A stretch of 20,679 nucleotides of DNA from positions 1 to 20,679 of IMG/VR virus record IMGVR_UViG_3300032356_000014; one strand, given 5' to 3'. The stretch is from a virus. Of the stretch, positions 8,401 to 15,108 are shown piece by piece. Numbering within the stretch: the stretch's first letter is position 1; every line of letters begins with the position of its first letter. The position numbers and the translations under genes were made by a program. Under the pieces are notes generated by a model, which saw nothing but the letters and a program-made list of their open reading frames with translations, did no database searches and was not told the origin of the DNA.

Positions 8401-9025
8401 CGGCCGCCGCGAAGTTGAGCTGGTCCTCGGTGATGGACGACACCGTGATCCTGCTGCCGGGGAGCGTGCCGAGTAGGTCGCGCAGATACATGTTCGACTT
8501 CTCTTGGATCGTAGCAGTAACTTCGCCGGTCTCGCGGTCGAACTTGTAGATCGGGACGACCTTGCGCTGTGTGACGTTGTTGGGAAGCGCATCGCCTGAA
8601 GTATCCCGCTCGCGAAGCACGAGCACCCACTTCTCACGCTCGGCGGTCGGCTCCCCGGTCGCAGGATTGATGAGCATGGCGTCCTGGTTATGGGTGTAGT
8701 TGTACTTCAAAAGCTCGACGTAGACGTAGTCGACGCCGCTAGTCTTGGCGGGATCGTAGGTGAGGGTCGCGCCCGGCACCTGCTCTATATGGCCGTCGAT
8801 GTAGACCACGCCGACTGAGAGCATGACAACGTTTCCTGCCACCTGGGGCACGAGGCCGCCGATGATCGCGCCTTCCTTGAATAGTAGATCGGCCAGCTTC
8901 TTGCGCTCGCGGATCGCGATATCCTGCTGTTCGTTCAGTTCCGAATCCAGCAGGTCGCGGTCCTGGTGGTAGCGAACCCGCTTGTAGTTCTTGGCCGGGT
9001 CGAATGTGTCTCTGGATATGGACAT
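5414..9025 (-). CDS. Large DUF4815-type tail/fibre protein with fn3-like and IPT/TIG-like regions
   Basis: This 1203-residue protein is the largest in the window. The N-terminus, FDPAKNYKRVRYHQDRDLLD (8-27) then SELNEQQDI, matches the DUF4815 pattern of phage tail proteins. About 405-475 is fn3-like (YHYVVTALSASGETEY, then ATGYRIYRASPNTGR). About 725-810 is IPT/TIG-like (IEVTPNIGRSGQTGIAVTGS). A short tandem repeat TIIQQQ-TIVQQQ-TIIREV lies near 825-840. Near 870 RRDPLAQTFSFTQNR begins a jelly-roll-like segment typical of structural proteins. The C-terminal third carries repeated strands with STDGGVTWDAI and SNDGGETWEPM (Asp-box-like). The ATG at 9025 follows AGGAGG. Its role is probably a baseplate-attached fibre or host-contact protein, by position after gpJ/gpI and the collar-like protein. 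No enzymatic domain was identified. Confidence 0.85.
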   Translation of the reverse strand: MSISRDTFDPAKNYKRVRYHQDRDLLDSELNEQQDIAIRERKKLADLLFKEGAIIGGLVPQVAGNVVMLSVGVVYIDGHIEQVPGATLTYDPAKTSGVDYVYVELLKYNYTHNQDAMLINPATGEPTAEREKWVLVLRERDTSGDALPNNVTQRKVVPIYKFDRETGEVTATIQEKSNMYLRDLLGTLPGSRITVSSITEDQLNFAAAEGLNSLLQNLAERTYDQAGSYLVRGFDSFIGGNDGSSVQVVTNAGRAYIQGFRLQKDLPTTTTVPKSVATKSVRGEQKTYNVNQRRYALNCSPLEETTQVEAIVEITANVTRGSVGGGEDLLRPNPVVDILEVSQGATIFTEGTDWQQSGNNVDWLGSGNEPAIGTTYTVRWTYVKQMVKGTDYVDGGWFGQSGYPAAAQYHYVVTALSASGETEYIGGRVVSRQTAAGDVNLITWRPINGATGYRIYRASPNTGRTSFKRLKELGPGVTSYADDGVDETTTSSPPSSNSSGLSQPVPEIVLGNTSVINFGRTGVGSDPVSGSNCSVDYDYYLGRKDIIYATAREILHIDGAPSDFPKLPIVPEGTLALASVDCPPNSVEMTVRNFGLNRITMAQIHQVMQDVEDLKYNDAQYQMNNNLQNRDAQTKKGIYSDDFSNEAQSDVFHSEWSARIDGVRKFVAPGRTATPRVLEVDQAHSNALFRGSLALLPATERVLVEQLDWSEEKNINPYAVFEKPPAMIEVTPNIGRSGQTGIAVTGSNFTPSVTNITVRCDGQVVASDVHSDQAGRVTCSFTIPETAHNGNRIVEMTDGTYSAQAMLQVNDPLVVTRIERVEVTNTIIQQQTIVQQQTIIREVEPRIIRVPVERIVWRTVPARTRRDPLAQTFSFTQNRMLSAIGLYFTRKDASIPVTVQIRGVTTGLPNETVLAEKVVAPSEIALNAETKVVFNDPFYVQANQSVAVVLLTNSTNYRVRIASLGQMGRNGVITRQTYAEGVLLESSNAETWTPLNGSDLNMRIYGYDFAASGEIRFQQVTGVQFSDLNLDEYSAIPQGTGMTWEYSTDGGVTWDAIVPAEEERLPNIATRVLVRARLTSNAPNDTPALNYKDVNLIGYLNGVEGTYISRENELTQGVESTKVYAEMSIPSGCTINWFASNDGGETWEPMTLDTTREVDQTWTEYVFLRAFTNPTGNRVRYKAVMTGNNLIYLRIHSLGATLS

Positions 9026-9034
9026 GATCGCCTC

Positions 9035-9568
9035 CTAGATCTTGATAACCCCGACGAGCTCCACCCGCGTATCGGATGTCTTGTTGAAATCGGGGATATT
9101 CTTCACCTCGTAGAGGTGGCCGGGTCTTTTCACTTGCCCGGACGGATTTGTCGCCGGGTCATACACGCCGCCCTCGGCGTAGTCGGACTGGTGACCGTCG
9201 ACATACTCGACGTTGCCGCCGAAGAAACCGTATTCGCGGATCGTGACGCCGTTTGCCTCGGCCTCATCGAACCGGAAGAAGACGCCGATGATCTGGGTTT
9301 CCAGCCCGGTCTCGGAGTAGCGGACGCCGTTGACTTCCAGGACTCCCTGCGGGTCTTCGGCGAGAAACGCAATCTTGTAGCATCGCTTCCTTGCGCGCTC
9401 GTGTTTGAGCGCCGTTTGGTCCACGCTCACGTCCGGCGGGTTCATTGGATCAGTGAACGTCTCGTCGCCGTCACCTATGGCGCAGTGTGTTATCCCGTCG
9501 ATGGGATCGCCTTTGAGCAACCGGGCCGTGAGAACGCGGCCGCTTCGTGTTATGAGTCCAAGTGACAT
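9035..9568 (-). CDS. Tail-collar-fibre-like protein (DUF3751-like N-terminus)
   Basis: This 177-residue protein starts MSLGLITRSGRVLTARLLKG and continues ITHCAIGDGDE (26-36) and a Pro-rich NPPDVSVDQTAL. It later has TGLETQIIGVFFRFDEAEAN and IREYGFFGGNVEY. This arrangement (start-of-protein label, thIAiGDG motif, then a strand with REYGFFGG) is that of the N-terminal attachment domain of phage tail-collar and tail-fibre proteins. It appears here as a stand-alone protein, without the long fibre shaft. It would link fibres to the baseplate. The ATG at 9568 is preceded by AAAGGA at seven bases. It lies nine bases before the start of the 1203-residue fibre, with which it likely assembles. Confidence 0.75.
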   Translation of the reverse strand: MSLGLITRSGRVLTARLLKGDPIDGITHCAIGDGDETFTDPMNPPDVSVDQTALKHERARKRCYKIAFLAEDPQGVLEVNGVRYSETGLETQIIGVFFRFDEAEANGVTIREYGFFGGNVEYVDGHQSDYAEGGVYDPATNPSGQVKRPGHLYEVKNIPDFNKTSDTRVELVGVIKI

Positions 9569-9580
9569 CGTGTTGTCCTT

Positions 9581-10480
9581 TCACACTTCTATGATGTGGC
9601 TTTCGCGGAGGATCACCCCAAAGACGGTCTGACGCATGTCGGCGTCCGGCGCAAGTCTCGTTGTCGTCCGTATTTCCAGGTCGGACGCGAGCGCCATCAG
9701 GCAAACGATCACGGCGGCGACGCCACAGTTTGCGATACGGGTATTGCCTATGCGCCAACCCTGATCCGCCTGCAGATAGGCGCTCCTGCCCACGATAGGA
9801 AGAATATCCGACCATTGCTCGATTCCGCCCCATGCGCTCTGCAGGCAGTCGACCAGCCGCTCGATGGAGTTGGAGACGGCGATCCGCTGGTCACCGCCTA
9901 CCGACAGCCTTCCGCTGACGGCGACAGAAATGTCGGAGGCAAGCAGCGTGGGATTCGGCACCGAGATCAGAAGATCTCCGTAGACCGTCCGAAGCGCGCG
10001 GGACCGCAGCGAGAGATCGAACTGCTTCGCCACCGGACGCGCTATCTCGGCACGAACGTCAAGGCTTTTGAGCAGGGCATTCGATACAGCAACGCGCTCG
10101 TCGGCGAGCACATTCCTTGCATTCAGTGCGATGGCCTGCAGATCGCAGCTCTTGGCGAAGGCCGCCACCTCATATATGGCCAGACGTTCGTCGTAGAGGA
10201 CTGCGATGGCTCCCGTGGTCACGATGCCTATATCCGCGGTGACGACGTATGCGCCGTTCACGGCAAGAGCGGAATCCACCAGGATAGACGCTTCCGCTGT
10301 CACCCCGACCGCGCAGTCGATATCACAAGCAATGGGTATCCCGGTCGGCTCGTCAGTGCCGGCGTCGTCTCCCCAGTCCCACACCGAGGCGAGACCGGCG
10401 TTGCGAAACTGGACTAAGCGCGGCGACGCCGCTCCCGCTCTGGGCGTTACGGTAGTTGCTTTGCCGTTACGAGTCGCCAC
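9581..10480 (-). CDS. Repeat-containing probable virion protein of unknown family
   Basis: This 299-residue protein uses a GTG start that overlaps the end of the 44-residue gene by 14 bases. It has an N-terminal Ala/Gly/Thr-rich lead, then alternating short hydrophobic strands with internal repeats: DERLAIYEVAAFAKSCD (97), DERVAVSNALLKSLD (127) and DQRIAVSNSIERLVD (197), with a weaker copy at TVYGDLLISV (165). Spacing is near 30 to 35 residues, which suggests a beta-solenoid or repetitive fibre. The C-terminal part has Trp-rich QSAWGGIEQWSD and an Ile/Ala-rich strand region. No enzyme motif or membrane segment stands out. Position between baseplate and collar genes suggests a fibre or baseplate decoration. 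I do not recognise the family. Confidence 0.7.
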   Translation of the reverse strand: MATRNGKATTVTPRAGAASPRLVQFRNAGLASVWDWGDDAGTDEPTGIPIACDIDCAVGVTAEASILVDSALAVNGAYVVTADIGIVTTGAIAVLYDERLAIYEVAAFAKSCDLQAIALNARNVLADERVAVSNALLKSLDVRAEIARPVAKQFDLSLRSRALRTVYGDLLISVPNPTLLASDISVAVSGRLSVGGDQRIAVSNSIERLVDCLQSAWGGIEQWSDILPIVGRSAYLQADQGWRIGNTRIANCGVAAVIVCLMALASDLEIRTTTRLAPDADMRQTVFGVILRESHIIEV

Positions 10481-10601
10481 GCCTGGTCAGCTTTCCTGCA
10501 ATGCTCTTCGCCTGGCCGCACATGCGGACGATCTTCGTACTCGGGACAAACACACAGGCTTTGCTCTCGACCGGGTTTTGCTTGCCTACTCTCGTTGCCA
10601 T
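10467..10601 (-). CDS. Very small basic protein (44 residues)
   Basis: ATG at 10601, two bases after the TAG of the preceding gene, with GGGAG about seven bases upstream. It reads MATRVGKQNPVESKACVFVP, then STKIVRMCGQAKSIAGKLTR and RGDS, with a TAA at 10467. Two Cys (16 and 28) and many Lys/Arg are present. The next gene starts 14 bases before its stop, so the pair is translationally coupled. Both proteins start MATR-x-GK, hinting at a shared leader or duplication. No family recognised. The tight packing and the absence of any other explanation for the 123-base space between flanking genes support a real gene. Confidence 0.65.
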   Translation of the reverse strand: MATRVGKQNPVESKACVFVPSTKIVRMCGQAKSIAGKLTRRGDS

Positions 10602-10603
10602 AC

Positions 10604-11593
10604 CTACTCCCTGATAGCGAATCCTCTCGTCCCGATGTAGAAGAACTTGTAGGTTATGCCGTTCCCGGCGTCTATCACGTCCTCCGAGACACCCCAGGAG
10701 GTCGATGTCTCATACACCTCGATTAGCTGTCCCCGTATCTCCGACTGGCCTGTAGTAGTGCAGTAGGCCCAATATGGGAAGATGCCTATCAGGTTGTAGC
10801 GGCAGTCGTTTGCCGCGCTGCCATAAGCCCCTCCGGCCGAACCCGCCACTTGGACATCGATCAGCGAGGTGTTCCATCCGGTGTAACGCGAGGCGGTATG
10901 AAGCTGAGTGAGCGCGGTGTCGCTGCGAGACATCATCACCGGAGCCACGTCCTCTCCGACTCGCGTGCCCGCGAGATAGCTGTTCGCAAGAGTCGCAATG
11001 GTAATGGTCTGAGGAGTGGACACCGTGTCGACGGCGGTGACCTGCATCCGCTCGAACTTGTCGCGGTTGATGATCTGGTAGTACAGCCCAGCCTTGAAGT
11101 AGGAAGCGTTGTCAACAGGCACGACGACACCCGAGCCCGCGCTCACGTCGGCCTGGGTTATCGCCATATTGGCCGACCAGTAGCGTTTGACTATGCCGAA
11201 GTGGAACGCCTGGTAACTCGTTCCTATCCGCACCACCACGACTATGTGATCCAGGTCGGCGTAGATCCAGTAAGGGAACGTGGTTGCGTCCTTCGTCGCT
11301 ACGTAGTTGTAGCTCGTGGAACCGGCAGGCAGGACTGCCGCCTGAGTGCCCGGGTTCCACCAGAGCGCGTTCCGCACACATACCTTGTCCGCCGTAGCCG
11401 CATACTTGTCGAAGAGCAGGTAGATCGTCTCTTTTCCTGACTCACCCGACGAGCCTATGTAGAGGAACGGGTTCGCCGCTCCAAGGTCTTCGGCGAGAAC
11501 GGTCCACCCGACCGTGCTTACAATGAAGCTCCTGAACTTCGAGAAGAAGTCGGCCGTGTTGCTGGCTATTCCGCTTGTGCTTCTATATGCCAT
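10604..11593 (-). CDS. Probable virion structural protein, family not recognised
   Basis: This 329-residue protein has no signal peptide or membrane segment. It is rich in Tyr, Trp, Thr and Ser with strand-forming blocks, for example PFLYIGSSGESGKETIYLLF (42-61), HIVVVVRIGTSYQAFHFGIV and DCRYNLIGIFPYWAYCTTTG. This composition is typical of phage beta-rich particle proteins. The ATG at 11593 lies five bases after GAGGT and eight bases after the stop of the upstream gene. The following 44-residue gene starts two bases beyond its stop. Its place between the gpI-like gene and the fibre genes suggests a baseplate or fibre component. No function beyond that is claimed. Confidence 0.75.
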   Translation of the reverse strand: MAYRSTSGIASNTADFFSKFRSFIVSTVGWTVLAEDLGAANPFLYIGSSGESGKETIYLLFDKYAATADKVCVRNALWWNPGTQAAVLPAGSTSYNYVATKDATTFPYWIYADLDHIVVVVRIGTSYQAFHFGIVKRYWSANMAITQADVSAGSGVVVPVDNASYFKAGLYYQIINRDKFERMQVTAVDTVSTPQTITIATLANSYLAGTRVGEDVAPVMMSRSDTALTQLHTASRYTGWNTSLIDVQVAGSAGGAYGSAANDCRYNLIGIFPYWAYCTTTGQSEIRGQLIEVYETSTSWGVSEDVIDAGNGITYKFFYIGTRGFAIRE

Positions 11594-11601
11594 CTCCTAC
11601 C

Positions 11602-12195
11602 TCAGATGATCGGGGACTCGGTGCCGGTGAGCCGCAGCTTGATGTCGGTCTTGTTCTGCACTGGCGTGGCCGCAGGCACGGTGATCCGCCGCCAGAAAGA
11701 GAGCGTCGTGTTGTGGGCCTTGTTGTTGAGAGCAAGTGACGCGCCCGCGACGGCAGCGTCGAGTTCCGGCTGGTCAGCGGCGAGCTTGACCCAGGACGCT
11801 TCGCTCGAACCTACCTCGTCGACGGGCTGTACGGTGAGATCGCTGTATTTGTAGCCGGAGTAAACTTTCGTGCCGGACGAATGGTTGCCCGCGGTAGTGC
11901 CACCATATCCTCGTTCGACGGTAAGCTCCGCCGTTCCGCCGCCGCTTGTGATGAGCATCTGCTCGCTGCCAACTATGATGATCTGGCCGTCCGCGAAGCG
12001 CGCCTCGGCAAGCTGAATTGTGGTAGTGGCTCCGTCGATAGCGGACGAGAGAGTGGTCTGCTCGTTCGCAAGGTAAAGCTGCCGATCCTTGGATTCCCCG
12101 TCAGTCCCGTTGAATACATCCGAGTCGGGGTTCGTGAGGGTGCCCTCGGATATCTGCTGAGTAAGCTCAGCGTCTTTGTAAAGATGGATTGCCAT
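11602..12195 (-). CDS. Probable virion structural protein, family not recognised
   Basis: This 197-residue protein begins MAIHLYKDAELTQQISEGTL and contains DVFNGTDGESKDRQLYLANE. A Thr/Gly/Ala-rich middle, TIQLAEARFADGQIIIVGSE (60-79) and TAELTVERGYGGTTAGNH, reads as a small beta-domain similar in style to phage particle proteins that join onto fibres. The C-terminus has SFWRRITVPAATPVQNKTDI. The ATG at 12195 follows AGGAGGAGAAC, a strong SD. It is nine bases downstream of the preceding gene and ends eight bases before the next. No catalytic motif seen. Confidence 0.78.
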   Translation of the reverse strand: MAIHLYKDAELTQQISEGTLTNPDSDVFNGTDGESKDRQLYLANEQTTLSSAIDGATTTIQLAEARFADGQIIIVGSEQMLITSGGGTAELTVERGYGGTTAGNHSSGTKVYSGYKYSDLTVQPVDEVGSSEASWVKLAADQPELDAAVAGASLALNNKAHNTTLSFWRRITVPAATPVQNKTDIKLRLTGTESPII

Positions 12196-12204
12196 GTTCT
12201 CCTC

Positions 12205-12519
12205 CTAGGCTTCCGGCCACTTGGTGACCGTGTAAAGATTCGCCGCAGCCGTGAAGCCGGCCGCCGCCGATTCCGCAAGGTCCCTCTGCCGGAACGTGAA
12301 TCTGCAAGAGCGGGTCGAATGGGCGAGCTTCGAGCGGTTCAGAGGCTCCCGCACGAGCCGGAAGACAATGGGTTTTGCGTCCGGCTCTTCGGTCGCTATC
12401 TCGCAGATGAACGCAAGCCTCCTCTCCGAAAGCTCGACACCGAGCAGCCGTTCCGTATTCAAGATGAAACCGTTCAGCTTGTGGCCCGATGTGCGCCCGT
12501 GCCAGCGGTTAAAGATCAC
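12205..12519 (-). CDS. Small protein after gpI, unknown
   Basis: This 104-residue protein has a GTG start at 12519 (MIFNRWHGRTSGHKLNGFIL). The same frame extends upstream only to the stop of the gpI-like gene at 12570-12568, and GTG is the only usual start codon in it. The SD is weak (GGGCTGGA overlaps the start region), so expression may depend on reinitiation from the previous gene 48 bases away. It is basic overall, with NTERLLGVELSERRLAFICE and SCRFTFRQRDLAESAAAGFT. No family recognised. Gene order suggests a baseplate or fibre-linked role. Confidence 0.65.
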   Translation of the reverse strand: MIFNRWHGRTSGHKLNGFILNTERLLGVELSERRLAFICEIATEEPDAKPIVFRLVREPLNRSKLAHSTRSCRFTFRQRDLAESAAAGFTAAANLYTVTKWPEA

Positions 12520-12567
12520 TCCAGCCCGCTCGAAGCCCTGGGCAAGCGTGCTCTGGTGAGCGATCTG

Positions 12568-13254
12568 TCAGTACGACCACGTGGTCTGTCTCTTTGTCAG
12601 CCTATGCTCCGAGTTCAGCAACCTGCGGCCAATGACGAACACATCGTGGATGCGGCCTGTCGAGTGCAAGGCAACTGTTCTCCGCAAGGCCGCAAGGAAG
12701 TCGTTTTCCATCGATTCCTGCGACAGCAGCCACTGCAGGAAAAACACCCGCGTTCCCGCCGGATGCTGCGGGGCAAGCGTTTCCCGTATCAATGGCACGA
12801 TGTTTCTGCTCTCGATCCGGTAGACCCCGAGGCTGTAAAGCTCGCCCGGGAGCTTCGCGCGGGTGACCGCAGAACGCCGGTTCAGGCGCAGCGCGCTTCG
12901 GAATGTCTCCTCTATCTCCCCTTGCCAACCGACATTGACAAGCGCGCGCCGGATTGCCGGAATAGACCCTTTGCGTCGATACTGCTCGACGATCTCGGCG
13001 ATCTCCCGACGCTGGAGGTCCGGGTCGCGCATAGGGTCGAAGCGATAACCGACCAAGGCCGCCAAGAGCGGAAGGAACCGGGGATCACAGGCGTCCACAT
13101 TCCAGAAATCCGGGAGCCGGTCGATGAGGCTTCTGATCTCATCGAGAGTTGCGGCAGGAATGGAAAGGAAAGCACGCAAGTCACCAGTCATATCCCGCTC
13201 GCGATAGATCGGCGGCAGCAGGTCGACGAGCTTTTTATCGAAGTAGCCGCTCAT
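12568..13254 (-). CDS. Baseplate/tail protein I-like (gpI, TIGR02242-type)
   Basis: This 228-residue protein has LLPPIYRERDMTGDLRAFLS (12-31), then TLDEIRSLIDRLPDFW, DPRFLPLLAALVGYRFD, and RREIAEIVEQYRRKGSIPAI. This is the classic order of the phage tail protein I/TIGR02242 domain: entry with LPxIY, an acidic helix, PxFLPxLAxxLG, and YRRKGT. In P2-like tails gpI is a baseplate wedge component working with gpJ and gpW. Its ATG overlaps the gpJ stop (ATGA), so the two are coupled. After about residue 110 it diverges to an Arg-rich C-terminal region of unknown role. Confidence 0.85.
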   Translation of the reverse strand: MSGYFDKKLVDLLPPIYRERDMTGDLRAFLSIPAATLDEIRSLIDRLPDFWNVDACDPRFLPLLAALVGYRFDPMRDPDLQRREIAEIVEQYRRKGSIPAIRRALVNVGWQGEIEETFRSALRLNRRSAVTRAKLPGELYSLGVYRIESRNIVPLIRETLAPQHPAGTRVFFLQWLLSQESMENDFLAALRRTVALHSTGRIHDVFVIGRRLLNSEHRLTKRQTTWSY

Positions 13255-14663
13255 AGCGCCGCCGTCCTCACGTCCAAATGAACCTCACCCAGCGTCGCGA
13301 TCTGCCCCGGTCGTATCTCGATATCCGTTTGCGGAGAGTTGAGCGTGACGTGACTCACGCCACGGGTCCCATCGAGAAGCGAGACGAGATCCGAGAAGTA
13401 AACAGGCTGGCCGAATGACATCTTCTCAAAGGCAAAGAACTCACGAAGCGCCGACTCCACCCGCATGCGGACGGCGTCAGGCCGCTCGGTAGGATAGACA
13501 TAGACCTCGGCGTCGATATTCACGGGGCGGTAGCTCGGATCGAACAGGTTTACCTCGATGGTGATGACCTTGCGGGACTCGATGAACTCCGCAAGCTCGC
13601 TCTTGAGTGTAGGCGAGGGCAGCCCGCCGCCGTCCGGCGCTACGGCCATGTTCACCTGGTAGTAGCGGATGTTGGAGCAGTCGTTGGCGTCGAGCACCTG
13701 AGCTTTGGCCACACCCGGAAAGCCCTCCGCGAGCGCCTTGTAGTCGTCCTTGGTGACGGCTTTCCATAGAGAGCGCAGTTCCGCCGGAGCCTGCAGCTTG
13801 GCGTGATCCAGAGTTTCGCGGTCGGAGCCACCTGTGGAGGCGATGGGGTTTGTGACCCAAAGATCGATCCGTGCTCCGCTGTGGTAGATCGGGCTGACGA
13901 TCTCCGTCACCAGCTCCCGACCTATGTTGCCCTCCGAACCCAGGGTTTCGAGATACTCGACAGTGACAATCTCACCGGCAGGCGGAATCGCTCCGCGGAC
14001 TCCGTCGCCGAAGATGATCCTGGTGACGTCCAGCCCGTCGGTTTCGACTTGGAAGTGCTTCGAGTCCGGCGCGCTGTCGATGAATGACCGCGCTTCTTTC
14101 CAATCATCGTCGCCGACGCGGATCTGCATACTGCCTTGGGCGATGACAGTCGAAGAGAGCGCAAACCGCTGGCTGCGCTCGCCGGTCGAGATGAACTCCT
14201 CGCTCTTTCGCACACCCTGGCGTGCGCCGACATCTACGGAAAGCTGGCCACGCGGGATTGTCGCGCTTTCGATGGTCTCGAACTCCACGTTCCCGTCGTC
14301 TAGCTTGGCTGTGCAGATAGTTCGGGCTGGAATAATGATGTCTTCAGTCATCACGGACGGCAGTTTGAACCGCAGCGTTGTAGTGGCGGCAACCGGCGAA
14401 TCCAGCAGATAGCCGATGAGCTTGCAGAGGTTGATCACATTCTGCCGCTGCCGGGCCGTTGGGAGGAATGCTTCCGCCGCCTGCGCGTCCAGGTAGTATG
14501 CGAGCATATCCCCGACGCCGCAGAACAACTCCAGCAGGACGACACCCAGATCGGACTCGTTGAAGTCGGTCCAGCGGTCGGTAAGCTGGGGAACGCGCGA
14601 AAGCAGTTCCTTGCGAAGGGATTCGTAATCCTTATTACTATACGAGATGCTCGCTCTACCCAA
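13251..14663 (-). CDS. Baseplate J-like protein (gpJ / gp6-type wedge)
   Basis: This 470-residue protein uses a TTG start at 14663. It has SNKDYESLRKELLSRVPQLT and FNESDLGVVLLELFCGVGDM near the N-terminus. IIFGDGVRGAIPPAGEIVTV lies in the middle, the motif around which the J-domain folds, and AVTKDDYKALAEGFPGVAKA lies further on. A C-terminal wedge module has VYFSDLVSLLDGTRGVSHVT. These match baseplate J proteins, which form the wedge arms of contractile tails with gp25 and gpI. TTG is chosen because AGGAG lies eight bases upstream, and it overlaps the gp25 stop by eight bases. An in-frame ATG at 14738 would add residues lying wholly within the gp25 gene. The stop overlaps the gpI start. Confidence 0.92.
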   Translation of the reverse strand: MGRASISYSNKDYESLRKELLSRVPQLTDRWTDFNESDLGVVLLELFCGVGDMLAYYLDAQAAEAFLPTARQRQNVINLCKLIGYLLDSPVAATTTLRFKLPSVMTEDIIIPARTICTAKLDDGNVEFETIESATIPRGQLSVDVGARQGVRKSEEFISTGERSQRFALSSTVIAQGSMQIRVGDDDWKEARSFIDSAPDSKHFQVETDGLDVTRIIFGDGVRGAIPPAGEIVTVEYLETLGSEGNIGRELVTEIVSPIYHSGARIDLWVTNPIASTGGSDRETLDHAKLQAPAELRSLWKAVTKDDYKALAEGFPGVAKAQVLDANDCSNIRYYQVNMAVAPDGGGLPSPTLKSELAEFIESRKVITIEVNLFDPSYRPVNIDAEVYVYPTERPDAVRMRVESALREFFAFEKMSFGQPVYFSDLVSLLDGTRGVSHVTLNSPQTDIEIRPGQIATLGEVHLDVRTAAL

Positions 14664-15108
14664 TTGGAACTCTCCTGATGTCTTCCAATGAGTCCGCAAG
14701 GATGTCCCGGCAGAAGGGGTAGACCAGATTGCCCTCAACCTGCGTATCTATCACCCGGTAAGAAATGCGTATATATAATGTATTGCTATCGGTTGCTTCC
14801 GGCGACTCGTCAAAGGACACATCCGTCACGTAGACTCGCTTCTCCCATCGCTCGATTGCGTCGATGATGTAGTGCCGGATAAGTCCCTTCAAAACGGAAT
14901 CGTTCGTTTCGAAGACGAGGTCATTCAGACGTGAGCCGAACTCCAAGTTCATGAACCGCTCCCCCGGGCGCGTCCCCAGAATCTGCAGGATGCTTTCGTG
15001 GATGTGCGCGTGGTCCACCGAGGTGACGGTCGAGACCTGCGCGCCGCCGGATCGCTTCGCAAACGCGAACGGAAATCGCAGCCCCTTGCCGAGGAAGTCC
15101 GTGCTCAC
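14656..15108 (-). CDS. gp25/gpW-like baseplate wedge protein
   Basis: This 150-residue protein contains ESILQILGTRPGERFMNLEF (38-57) then GSRLNDLVFETND, the signature of the GPW/gp25 family (I...L.T..GER...PEFGS.L..L.FE). The C-terminal half has AIERWEKRVYVTDVSFDESP and TLYIRISYRVID, the usual closing strands of the lysozyme-like fold. Family members nucleate wedge assembly and bind sheath-side proteins. The GTG start shares its first base with the stop of the upstream gene (TAGTG), so translation is coupled. Length is typical of the family. Confidence 0.92.
   Translation of the reverse strand: MSTDFLGKGLRFPFAFAKRSGGAQVSTVTSVDHAHIHESILQILGTRPGERFMNLEFGSRLNDLVFETNDSVLKGLIRHYIIDAIERWEKRVYVTDVSFDESPEATDSNTLYIRISYRVIDTQVEGNLVYPFCRDILADSLEDIRRVPIG

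Noticed and set aside
11881-13281. Long plus-strand frame opposite the gpI and structural genes
   Set aside because: It runs antisense across three genes, including the well-supported gpI-like one. It has Arg/Pro-rich composition typical of shadow frames.
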